A program made the translations under genes and the position numbers. From positions 1-15,353 of the forward strand of contig JAEWFG010000186.1 in NCBI GenBank assembly GCA_023388935.1: a stretch of 15,353 nucleotides of DNA, in the 5' to 3' direction. Shown one piece after another: positions 7,786-15,353 of the stretch; position 1 is the stretch's first letter, and every line of letters starts with the position of its first letter. The DNA is from Pseudomonadota bacterium (GTDB taxonomy: Bacteria > Pseudomonadota > Alphaproteobacteria > Rhizobiales > Xanthobacteraceae). The notes below the pieces were generated by a model, which was given only the letters and a program-made list of their open reading frames with translations, had not been told where the DNA came from and did no database searches.

Positions 7786-7900
7786 TCCGTCACCCTGAGG
7801 AGGCCGCGAAGCGGCCGTCTCGAAGGGCGACGAGCCCCGACGCCCGATCCGGGCCGTACATCCTTCGAGGCTCGCTACGCGAGCACCTCAGGATGACGGA
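7786..7900. repeat. 115-bp palindromic repeat element downstream of lpd
   Basis: The ends are inverted repeats: TCCGTCACCCTGAGG (7786-7800) pairs with CCTCAGGATGACGGA (7886-7900), with one mismatch in 15. Inside each end is a small hairpin, GGCCGC/GCGGCC around GAA (7802-7816) and GCTCGC/GCGAGC around TAC (7870-7884). This layout, with the words ACCCTGAGG and CCTCAGGATGACGG, matches a repeat family I recall as dispersed in many copies through Bradyrhizobium and Rhodopseudomonas intergenic DNA. The element ends eight bases from the lpd stop codon and could fold at the 3' end of the lpd message. Confidence 0.8.
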
Positions 7901-7907
7901 GCGGTTG

Positions 7908-9329
7908 CTAAATATTCAGCACCCTTCCATACGCATCCAGCACGGCTTCCTTCATCATCTCCGACAGCGTCGGATGCGGGAAGACCGTGTGCATCAGTTC
8001 TTCTTCCGTCGTCTCCAGGTTCATGGCGACAACATAGCCCTGGATCAACTCGGTGACCTCCGCGCCGACCATGTGGGCGCCGAGAAGCTGGCCGGTCTTC
8101 TTGTCGAAAATGACCTTGACCAGACCCTGGTCCTCGCCGAGCGCGATGGCCTTGCCGTTGCCGACGAAGGGGAAGCGGCCGACGCGGATCTCGCGGCCGT
8201 TCTCCTTGGCCTTGGCTTCGGTGAGACCGACGGACGCGACCTGCGGATTGCAATAGGTGCAGCCCGGGATCATGTTCTTGTCCATGGGATGCGGATGCAG
8301 GCCCTTGATCGCCTCGACGCAGATCACGCCCTCATGCTCGGCCTTGTGCGCCAGCATCGGGGGACCTGCGACGTCGCCGATGGCGTAGATGCCGGGGACG
8401 TTGGTCTTGCCGTAGCCGTCGATCACGATGCAGCCGCGGTCGGTCTTCACGCCGAGCTTTTCGAGCCCGAGATTCTCGATGTTGCCGACCACGCCGACGG
8501 CCGAGATCACGCGTTCGAACTCGGTCGTGACGGGCTTGCCCTTGCCGTCGTCGATGGTGGCGACGACGCTGTTGGCCTTCTTCTCCAGCTTCGTCACCTT
8601 GGTCGAGGACATGATCTTGATGCCCTGCTTCTCGAAGCGTTTGCGAGCAAGGCCGGCAATCTCGGCGTCCTCGACGGGCAGGATCTGCGGCAGCACCTCG
8701 ACGACGGTGACATCAGAGCCCATGGTGTGGAAGAACGAGGCGAATTCGATGCCGATCGCGCCGGAGCCGACGACCAGCAGCGACTTCGGCATCCGCTCCG
8801 GCACCATTGCCTCGAAATAGGTCCAGATCAGCTTCTGGTCGGGCTCGAGCCCCGGCAGCACGCGCGGCCGCGCGCCGGTCGCGACGATGATGTGCTTGGC
8901 CTGGTAGCTCCCCTCGCCCAGCGCGCCCTTCGGCGCCTCGACGTCGGACTTCTTCACGGTGACCTTGCCGGGTGCGTCGATCGAGGCGGCGCCCCAGATC
9001 ACGCTGACCTTGTTCTTCTTCATCAGGAAGCCGACGCCGTCGTTCAGCCGCTTCGAGACGCCGCGCGAGCGCTGCACCACGGCCTTCGGATCGAACGAGA
9101 CCTTTTCGGCTGACAGGCCGTAATCCTTGGCGTGCTGCATGTAGTGGTAGATCTCTGCCGAGCGTAAGAGCGCCTTGGTCGGGATGCAGCCCCAGTTCAG
9201 GCAGATGCCACCGAGATAGGATTTTTCGACGATCGCGGTCTTCAAGCCGAGCTGGGCGGCGCGGATCGCGGTGACGTAGCCGCCGGGGCCGGAGCCGATG
9301 ATGATGATGTCGAAGGATGTGTCGGCCAT
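7908..9329 (-). CDS. lpd: Dihydrolipoyl dehydrogenase (E3 of pyruvate dehydrogenase)
   Basis: A flavoenzyme that re-oxidises the dihydrolipoyl groups of E2, passing electrons through FAD and a disulfide to NAD+. It is 473 aa from the ATG at 9327-9329. The FAD site is IIGSGPGG (N-terminal). The redox disulfide is C43/C48 in GGICLNWGCIPTK. The NAD site is VVGSGAIGIEFA, a second FAD-contact block is AIGDVAG, and the catalytic H452-E457 pair lies in FPHPTLSE near the C-terminus. Length and all key residues are normal for the family. A TTG at 9351-9353 could extend it by eight residues; neither start has a strong ribosome site. Its position last in the pdh cluster, after pdhC, says it serves this complex, though E3 may be shared with other 2-oxo acid dehydrogenases. 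It is separated from pdhC by 144 bases containing a palindromic repeat. Confidence 0.95.
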   Translation of the reverse strand: MADTSFDIIIIGSGPGGYVTAIRAAQLGLKTAIVEKSYLGGICLNWGCIPTKALLRSAEIYHYMQHAKDYGLSAEKVSFDPKAVVQRSRGVSKRLNDGVGFLMKKNKVSVIWGAASIDAPGKVTVKKSDVEAPKGALGEGSYQAKHIIVATGARPRVLPGLEPDQKLIWTYFEAMVPERMPKSLLVVGSGAIGIEFASFFHTMGSDVTVVEVLPQILPVEDAEIAGLARKRFEKQGIKIMSSTKVTKLEKKANSVVATIDDGKGKPVTTEFERVISAVGVVGNIENLGLEKLGVKTDRGCIVIDGYGKTNVPGIYAIGDVAGPPMLAHKAEHEGVICVEAIKGLHPHPMDKNMIPGCTYCNPQVASVGLTEAKAKENGREIRVGRFPFVGNGKAIALGEDQGLVKVIFDKKTGQLLGAHMVGAEVTELIQGYVVAMNLETTEEELMHTVFPHPTLSEMMKEAVLDAYGRVLNI

Positions 9330-9373
9330 GCTGTACGCTCGTTCTCGTTCCAACCGGCCTCAATGTTCGAGAC

Positions 9374-9455
9374 CGTCATTGCGAGGAGCTTTTGCGACGA
9401 AGCGATCCAGTCTGCCGGTCACGTCCTGGATTGCTTCGCTTCGCTCGCAATGACG
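9374..9455. repeat. 82-bp palindromic repeat between pdhC and lpd
   Basis: Outer arms CGTCATTGCGAG (9374-9385) and CTCGCAATGACG (9444-9455) pair perfectly over 12 bases. Inner arms GAAGCGATCCAG (9399-9410) and CTGGATTGCTTC (9426-9437) pair with one G-U. The words CGTCATTGCGAG and GCTTCGCTCGCAATGACG are those of a dispersed repeat I recall as very common in Bradyrhizobium genomes. It lies within the operon, so the pdhC-lpd transcript would carry a long stem-loop, which may set the ratio of E3 to E2 by mRNA processing or stability. Confidence 0.85.
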
Positions 9456-9473
9456 ACGCGAATTCTCTCCTCG

Positions 9474-10838
9474 TCACACCATCATCATGACGGGGTTTTC
9501 GATCAGCTGCTTGAACGCGCCGATCAATTCCGCGCCGAGCGCGCCGTCGATGGCACGGTGATCGCAGGACAAGGTCACACTCATCATGTGCGCGATCTCG
9601 ATCTTGCCGTTCCGCACCACGGGTCGCTCCTCGCTGGTGCCGACCGCCAGGATGGTCGCGTGCGGCGGGTTGATCACGGCGGTGAAGTGGCTGATGCCGT
9701 ACATGCCGAGGTTGGAGACGGCGGTGGTGCCGCCCTGGTATTCCTCAGGCTTGAGCTTGCGCGAGCGCGCGCGCGCGGCGAAATCCTTCATCTCGTTGGA
9801 GATGGTCGAGAGCGTCTTGGTCTCCGCCTTGCGGATGATCGGCGTGATCAGGCCGCCGGGCATCGCAACCGCAACGCCGACATCGGAATGGTGGTGCTTG
9901 ACCATGCCGGATTCGGTCCAGCTCACATTGCAGTTCGGGATCTTCTGCAGCGCGACCGCCATCGCCTTGATGACGAAGTCGTTGACCGAGATCTTGTAGA
10001 GCGGCTTCTTCTCCTTGTCCTTCGGCGCGGCGGCGTTGATCTCCTCGCGCGCGGCGAGCAGCTTGCCGATGTCGCAGTCGATGGTGAGATAGAAGTGCGG
10101 GACGTTCTGAATCGATGCAGTCAGGCGCTGCGCGATGGTGCGACGCATGCCGTCATGCGGGACGATGTCGTAGGAGCCGGGCTCGAACAGCGACAGGATC
10201 TGCTTGTCCGACATGGTCGGCGCGATCGAGGGCGCGCCGGACGGTGCCGCGGCGGGTGCCTTGAGGCCCTTGCCGGACTTGGCCTGCTCGACGTCGCGCG
10301 CGACCACGCGGCCATGCGGGCCGGTGCCAGTGACCATCCCGACATCGATGCCGGCTTCCTTGGCCAGACGCCGCGCCAGTGGCGACGAGAATATACGGCC
10401 GCCCTGGCCGTTGCTCTGCGCGACCGGAGCTACAGCCTGGGGCGCAGGTGCGGCGGCGGGCGGCGGTGCAGCCTTAGGGGCGGCAGGCGCGGGCGCTGGA
10501 GCCGGCGCAGCAGCGGGAGCCTCAGCAGCTTTCTCGGCTGTCTTGGGCGCGGCCGAGGCGTTGGGCTTCGCTGCACCAGCGGCCTTCACGTCCTCGCCCT
10601 CACCGGCAAGCACCGCGATCACGTCGTTGACCGGGACGTCCTGCGTGCCCTCGGGCACCAGGATCTTGGCGATCGTGCCTTCGTCGATGGCCTCGACCTC
10701 CATCGTCGCCTTGTCGGTCTCGATCTCGGCGATGACGTCGCCGGACTTGACCTTGTCGCCTTCCTTCTTCAGCCACTTGGCGAGGTTGCCCTTCTCCATC
10801 GTCGGCGAAAGAGCGGGCATCAGGATGTTGATGGGCAT
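9474..10838 (-). CDS. pdhC: Dihydrolipoamide acetyltransferase (E2 of pyruvate dehydrogenase)
   Basis: Forms the core of the complex and transfers the acetyl group from lipoyl-lysine to CoA. The 454 aa run from ATG 10836-10838, with GAGG about five bases upstream. Domains are a single lipoyl domain (1-78, lipoylated K43 in ETDKATMEVEA), an Ala/Pro-rich flexible linker (~85-140), the peripheral-subunit-binding domain (149-186, IFSSPLARRLAKEAGI), a second linker, and the catalytic core (~225-454). Catalytic H427 and D431 lie in SCDHRAIDG. The frame is open upstream to 10925, but the start chosen gives the standard MPINILMPALSPTME opening. Length fits alphaproteobacterial E2 with one lipoyl domain; a second lipoyl domain is carried by E1 beta. 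It is 62 bases downstream of the deaminase-like gene. Confidence 0.96.
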   Translation of the reverse strand: MPINILMPALSPTMEKGNLAKWLKKEGDKVKSGDVIAEIETDKATMEVEAIDEGTIAKILVPEGTQDVPVNDVIAVLAGEGEDVKAAGAAKPNASAAPKTAEKAAEAPAAAPAPAPAPAAPKAAPPPAAAPAPQAVAPVAQSNGQGGRIFSSPLARRLAKEAGIDVGMVTGTGPHGRVVARDVEQAKSGKGLKAPAAAPSGAPSIAPTMSDKQILSLFEPGSYDIVPHDGMRRTIAQRLTASIQNVPHFYLTIDCDIGKLLAAREEINAAAPKDKEKKPLYKISVNDFVIKAMAVALQKIPNCNVSWTESGMVKHHHSDVGVAVAMPGGLITPIIRKAETKTLSTISNEMKDFAARARSRKLKPEEYQGGTTAVSNLGMYGISHFTAVINPPHATILAVGTSEERPVVRNGKIEIAHMMSVTLSCDHRAIDGALGAELIGAFKQLIENPVMMMV

Positions 10839-10900
10839 GCTGACCTCACGAAGAAATTCACAAAACGTCGTCCCCGAATGCGAGGACGAACAGACCAGGT

Positions 10901-11353
10901 TTAGTTGCCGATGTCGCCCTGCCACAGGCGCTCATTGGCGGGATTGGAACGCCACGTCTTCATCATGCTGATGGAGCGGTCGTCAGCTAGGTCGATCCAG
11001 GGGATGCCGAACTTGTCGAGGATATCCTTGGAGCCCGGGAAGGTAACGGATTCTCCGATCACCACCAGCTGGACCTTGAACAGAGCGAGCGCGCCGGCGC
11101 ACATCGAGCATGGCGACAGCGTGGTGTACATGACGGTGTCGTGGAACGAGATCACGCCGGCTTCGCGCAGGCAGCTCATCTCGCCGTGCAGGATCACGTT
11201 CTTCTCCTGCACGCGGTTGTTGTGGCCACGGGCGATGATCTTGTCGTCGCGCGTCAGCACGGCGCCGATCGGCAGACCGCCTTGCGCGATCGAGGCTTCC
11301 GCCTCGCGGATCGCCTCCAGCATGAAGTCGAAGTGATGGGATTCGACTGCCAC
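10901..11353 (-). CDS. Yeast-type cytosine deaminase-like zinc deaminase
   Basis: A cytoplasmic zinc hydrolase of the cytidine/deoxycytidylate deaminase superfamily, 150 aa. Zinc ligands are H56, C82 and C85, and E58 is the proton shuttle (LHGEMS and TTLSPCSMCAGA). By recall, GGLPIG, ARGHNNRVQ, LHGE, YTTLSPC.MC and VVIGE follow yeast cytosine deaminase (Fcy1) block by block, better than TadA or guanine deaminase. Cytosine to uracil is therefore the best guess, but related enzymes act on other aminated heterocycles. I chose the GTG at 11351-11353: AAGGGA lies eight bases upstream and it sits two bases after the stop of the DUF5076-type gene, which suggests translational coupling. An internal ATG at codon 11 is the alternative. 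It is embedded between pdhB and pdhC on the same strand with no obvious metabolic link to pyruvate oxidation. Confidence 0.85.
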   Translation of the reverse strand: MAVESHHFDFMLEAIREAEASIAQGGLPIGAVLTRDDKIIARGHNNRVQEKNVILHGEMSCLREAGVISFHDTVMYTTLSPCSMCAGALALFKVQLVVIGESVTFPGSKDILDKFGIPWIDLADDRSISMMKTWRSNPANERLWQGDIGN

Positions 11354-11355
11354 CG

Positions 11356-11658
11356 TCAGTGTCCCTTGCCGCGCGGCGTCGTGGTGCCGGTGTCTGTGGG
11401 ACGCTCGATCTCCGCCTGGAACATCTCGAGGATCCGGTTCAGGGCGTCCTCTTCGGTATATTCGCTCTCGCGCGCATAGGCGCGCGCGGCGTGGCGGGCG
11501 AGATCGACCAGCAGGAGGCCCCACATGTCGGGCTCCTCGAAGGCGCGCTGGAACGCCATCGACAGCCCGCCGTCCAGCACGAACACGCGCAGGATCTCGA
11601 CCGCATCGTCGCGGGCGATGACGTCGGGCGGCAGTGGCTGCTCCTTCGGGCCCGCCAT
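11356..11658 (-). CDS. DUF5076-type small protein
   Basis: A 100-residue protein of unknown function that I recognise from memory as the DUF5076 type found in rhizobial genomes. It has no signal peptide, membrane segment or cysteine motif and is acidic and mainly helical. A central conserved-looking run is AVEILRVFVLDGGLSMAFQR, followed by EPDMWGLLLVDLARHAARAY and a C-terminal Thr/Pro-rich tail. The ATG at 11656-11658 comes three bases after the pdhB stop with AGGT upstream. Its own stop is two bases before the deaminase GTG. Such tight packing means it is made together with pdhB and the deaminase. A role in assembly or control of the PDH complex is conceivable, but nothing in the sequence shows it. 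Confidence 0.8.
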   Translation of the reverse strand: MAGPKEQPLPPDVIARDDAVEILRVFVLDGGLSMAFQRAFEEPDMWGLLLVDLARHAARAYARESEYTEEDALNRILEMFQAEIERPTDTGTTTPRGKGH

Positions 11659-11661
11659 GGT

Positions 11662-13053
<1,392 letters not shown>

Positions 13054-13082
13054 ATCAACTCCAAAAGAAAGCTTGCGCGCGT

Positions 13083-14105
13083 TCAGCGGTAAACGTCGGT
13101 CCAGAGCTCGGCGGCATCCGGCTCGGGATCATGCTGGGCAAAGTCGGCACACGCGTTGACGATGTCGCGCACTTCGGCGTCGATCGCCTTGAGGTCCTGC
13201 TCGCTGACCTTGGCCGCCAACAGGCGGTTGCGCACCTGCTCGATCGGATCCTGGTCGTGGCGAACTTTCTCGACCTCCTCGCGCGTACGGTATTTCGCAG
13301 GGTCGGACATCGAGTGGCCGCGATAGCGGTAGGTCTGCATCTCCAGGATGAAGGGCCCGTTGCCGGCGCGGCACCAGGCCGCAGCCTCATCGCCTGCGGC
13401 CTTCACGGCGCGGACGTCCATGCCATCGACCTGCCGGCCCGGAATGTTGAAGGACGCGCCGCGCTTGGAGAAATCCTGCTGGGCCGAAGCGCGCGATACC
13501 GCGGTGCCCATGGCATAGCGGTTGTTCTCGATGACATAGATGACCGGCAGCTTCCAGAGCTCCGCCATGTTGAAGCTCTCATAGACCTGGCCCTGGTTGG
13601 CCGCGCCATCGCCGAAATAGGCGACGCTGACATTGTCGTTGCCGCGATAGCGATTGGCGAAGGCAAGCCCGGTGCCGAGCGATACCTGGGCGCCGACGAT
13701 GCCGTGGCCGCCGTAAAAGTGCTTCTCCTTGCTGAACATGTGCATAGAGCCGCCCTTGCCCTTGGAATAACCGCCGCGGCGGCCGGTGAGCTCGGCCATG
13801 ACGCCGTTGGCCTCCATGCCGGTGGCGAGCATGTGGCCGTGATCGCGATAACCGGTGATAACCTGATCGCCCTCCTTCAAGGCCATCTGCATTCCGACCA
13901 CCACGGCCTCCTGGCCGATATAGAGATGGCAGAAACCGCCGATCGCGCCCATACCATAGAGCTGGCCGGCCTTCTCCTCGAACCGCCGGATCAGGAGCAT
14001 GTCGCGGAGCGCCTTGAGCTCCTGCTCCCTCGTGAATTCCGGGGGCGAACCGCCGTCGGTCTTGTCCTGTGCAGCGCCTGCGGCGGCTTTCTTGGGTGCG
14101 GCCAT
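13083..14105 (-). CDS. pdhA: Pyruvate dehydrogenase E1 alpha subunit
   Basis: The thiamine-diphosphate-binding half of the alpha2beta2 E1 component; first gene of the cluster. It is 340 aa from ATG 14103-14105. An Ala/Lys-rich leader (1-22) precedes the conserved domain. The ThDP motif runs from GDGAANQG (165-172) to IENN (192-195). YRYRGHSMSDP (259-269) is the loop that in mitochondrial E1 carries the regulatory serines, and HGIVGAQVSLGTG (134-146) is another family block. Length is normal for the rhizobial heterotetrameric type. The ribosome site is weak (GGA before the start). The upstream 269 bases separate it from the aldehyde dehydrogenase gene and should hold the operon promoter. Confidence 0.97.
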   Translation of the reverse strand: MAAPKKAAAGAAQDKTDGGSPPEFTREQELKALRDMLLIRRFEEKAGQLYGMGAIGGFCHLYIGQEAVVVGMQMALKEGDQVITGYRDHGHMLATGMEANGVMAELTGRRGGYSKGKGGSMHMFSKEKHFYGGHGIVGAQVSLGTGLAFANRYRGNDNVSVAYFGDGAANQGQVYESFNMAELWKLPVIYVIENNRYAMGTAVSRASAQQDFSKRGASFNIPGRQVDGMDVRAVKAAGDEAAAWCRAGNGPFILEMQTYRYRGHSMSDPAKYRTREEVEKVRHDQDPIEQVRNRLLAAKVSEQDLKAIDAEVRDIVNACADFAQHDPEPDAAELWTDVYR

Positions 14106-14331
14106 GGGAATTCCGGGTCAGAGAAAACTTTCGTCCTCTCTAACCCAACTCAAACGCCCTTGGAAAGCACCGCGGCGGCATGGCACGACTTTCATTATGC
14201 CGCACTGCAACGTGGCCGAAATTTTGCAAAATCTTTAGCGCCGATCGGGCAACAAATCGACCGTGGCCGGCGCACGCGCAGATTCGTGATGACGTCAAGA
14301 AGCGTTGCGACAACCATGTCCCGACATTCGC
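14106..14331 (-). promoter_or_regulatory. Likely control region of the pdh operon
   Basis: No gene is seen here, and the first cluster gene starts at 14105. Reading the minus strand, a CATAAT box (complement of 14195-14200 by position) could be a -10, but no good -35 stands 17 bases upstream. The most striking element is the 12-base palindrome at 14221-14232, just upstream of that box. An 8-base palindrome, TGACGTCA, is at 14290-14297. Promoter calls here are tentative; the location argument (start of a six-gene cluster, downstream of a putative terminator) is the main support. Confidence 0.45.
14221..14232. promoter_or_regulatory. Perfect 12-bp palindrome ATTTTGCAAAAT upstream of pdhA
   Basis: The twelve bases equal their own reverse complement and lie 116 bases upstream of the pdhA start. 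The core TTTGCAAA is, as I recall, the site recognised by short-chain fatty acyl-CoA regulators (PccR of Rhodobacter sphaeroides) and is close to the RamB site of Corynebacterium glutamicum. RamB acts on the pyruvate dehydrogenase E1 gene in that organism. Binding by a regulator of that family is inferred; the palindrome itself is plain in the sequence. Confidence 0.5.
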
Positions 14332-14362
14332 AGAGGGCGGCACCGAAACGGCCCCGCCCTCT
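14332..14362 (-). terminator. Hairpin after the aldehyde dehydrogenase gene
   Basis: AGAGGGCGG (14332-14340) and CCGCCCTCT (14354-14362) form a perfect 9-base stem with a 13-base loop, 12 bases downstream of the aldehyde dehydrogenase stop. Its position between that gene and the pdh promoter region fits a terminator. No T-run follows on the minus strand, so it may instead be a 3' stability element or need Rho. Confidence 0.4.
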
Positions 14363-14374
14363 CCGCTTGTTCGA

Positions 14375-15353
14375 TCAGAAGAAGCCGAGCTTCTTCGGGC
14401 TGTAGCTGACCAAAAGATTCTTGGTCTGCTGGTAGTGATCGAGCATCATCTTGTGGGTCTCGCGCCCAACGCCCGACTGCTTGTAGCCGCCGAACGCGGC
14501 GTGCGCGGGATAGGCATGGTAGCAGTTGGTCCAGACCCGACCGGCCTGGATGGCTCGGCCGAAACGGTAGCAACGGTTGGCGTCGCGGCTCCAGACACCG
14601 GCCCCTAAGCCGTAGAGCGTATCGTTGGCGATCGCGAGCGCCTCGTCGTCGGTCTTGAAGGTCGTGACTGAGACGACGGGGCCAAAGATCTCCTCCTGGA
14701 AGATTCGCATCTTGTTGTGGCCCTCGAACACCGTCGGCTGCACGTAAAAGCCGCCGGCGAGATCGCCGGCGAGCTCGGCGCGTCCGCCGCCCGCGAGCAC
14801 TTTCGCGCCTTCCTGCTTGCCGATGTCGATGTAGGAGAGGATTTTCTCCAGTTGCTCGCCAGAGGCCTGCGCGCCGATCATGGTGTCGGCCGCGCGCGGA
14901 TCACCCTGCTTGATCGCGGCGACTCGCTTGAGCGCCCGCTCCATGAAGCGCTCATAGATATCGGCGTGGACCAGCGCCCGGCTCGGGCAGGTGCAGACCT
15001 CGCCCTGGTTGAGCGCGAACATGACGAAGCCTTCGATCGCCTTGTCGAAGAAATCGTCGTCCTCGGCGGTAACGTCGTTGAAGAAGATGTTTGGCGATTT
15101 GCCGCCAAGTTCCAGCGTGACGGGAATGAGATTCTGGCTGGCATATTGCATGATCAGCCGGCCCGTCGTCGTCTCGCCGGTGAAGGCGATCTTGGCGATG
15201 CGCGGGCTGGACGCGAGCGGCTTCCCCGCTTCAAGGCCAAAGCCGTTGACGATGTTGAGGACACCGGGTGGCAAGAGGTCGGCGATGATCTCGGCCCAGA
15301 CCATGATCGAGGCCGGCGTCTGCTCGGCCGGCTTGAGCACCACGCAATTGCCG
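14375..15353 (-). CDS. NAD-dependent aldehyde dehydrogenase, AldB/ExaC type (cut by window edge)
   Basis: Oxidises an aliphatic aldehyde, probably acetaldehyde or a similar short one, to the acid. The C-terminal ~325 residues are present; the open frame continues through the right edge (GNCVVLKPAEQTP), so roughly 180 N-terminal residues are missing. The general-base glutamate is in TLELGGKSPNIFF, and the catalytic nucleophile is the first Cys of NQGEVCTCPSRAL (codon at 14993-14995). EEIFGPV, GLGAGVWSRDANR, WTNCYHAYPAHAAFGGYKQSG and the C-terminal SPKKLGFF are close to what I recall of E. coli AldB and of acetaldehyde dehydrogenases linked to ethanol oxidation. The GTG at 15341-15343 is internal, not a start. 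It is transcribed in the same direction as the pdh cluster but separated by a hairpin. Confidence 0.93.
   Translation of the reverse strand, partial: GNCVVLKPAEQTPASIMVWAEIIADLLPPGVLNIVNGFGLEAGKPLASSPRIAKIAFTGETTTGRLIMQYASQNLIPVTLELGGKSPNIFFNDVTAEDDDFFDKAIEGFVMFALNQGEVCTCPSRALVHADIYERFMERALKRVAAIKQGDPRAADTMIGAQASGEQLEKILSYIDIGKQEGAKVLAGGGRAELAGDLAGGFYVQPTVFEGHNKMRIFQEEIFGPVVSVTTFKTDDEALAIANDTLYGLGAGVWSRDANRCYRFGRAIQAGRVWTNCYHAYPAHAAFGGYKQSGVGRETHKMMLDHYQQTKNLLVSYSPKKLGFF

Noticed and set aside
7893..9113. Plus-strand open frame of about 400 codons opposite lpd
   Set aside because: Antisense shadow of a gene with all catalytic residues intact; composition is typical of the complement of GC-rich coding DNA.
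9363..10904. Long open frame (about 510 codons) on the plus strand opposite pdhC
   Set aside because: It is antisense to a fully conserved E2 gene, is rich in Arg/Asp/His/Leu as high-GC shadow frames are, and has no recognisable domain.
14290..14297. TGACGTCA palindrome as a CRP/CRE-like operator
   Set aside because: Only eight bases, expected by chance at a modest rate, and not matching a bacterial regulator site that I can name with confidence.

Overview
The window reads as chromosomal DNA from a high-GC alphaproteobacterium of the Bradyrhizobium/Rhodopseudomonas type (Nitrobacteraceae). The clues are the pyruvate dehydrogenase layout with a lipoyl domain fused to E1 beta, the product families, and dispersed palindromic repeats of a kind I recall from Bradyrhizobium intergenic DNA. 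The genus is inferred from memory of these families, not from a search.

Left part (1-5290): the 5' part of a fumarylacetoacetate-hydrolase-family gene (minus, cut by the edge); a 311-base gap with one odd cysteine-rich short frame; a 58-residue helical protein of unknown function (minus); a membrane-bound HAMP/class III adenylate cyclase (minus); and, divergent from it, a secreted soluble lytic murein transglycosylase (plus).

Middle (5291-7900): a palindromic repeat region lies between the convergent transglycosylase and an orphan Bug-type solute-binding protein (minus). Upstream of the binding protein is a threonine-synthase-like PLP enzyme (minus) with a decayed zinc ribbon and an altered active-site motif.

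Right part (7908-14105): a complete minus-strand pyruvate dehydrogenase cluster in the order pdhA, pdhB, DUF5076-type gene, yeast-type cytosine-deaminase-like gene, pdhC, palindromic repeat, lpd, palindromic repeat. It encodes E1 alpha, E1 beta, E2 and E3, so pyruvate can be converted to acetyl-CoA by products of one cluster. The two small non-PDH genes are packed between pdhB and pdhC with gaps of 2 to 3 bases, so they are probably co-transcribed and translationally coupled.

Right edge (14106-15353): the likely pdh control region, with a perfect 12-base TTTGCAAA-centred palindrome, then the 3' end of an AldB/ExaC-type aldehyde dehydrogenase (minus, cut by the edge) followed by a hairpin.

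No tRNA, rRNA, CRISPR array, transposase or phage gene was seen. Most of the window is ordinary core metabolism. The points most worth a second look are the deaminase/DUF5076 pair inside the pdh operon, the unusual PLP enzyme, the near-duplicate lipoyl domains, and the repeats placed inside the operon.
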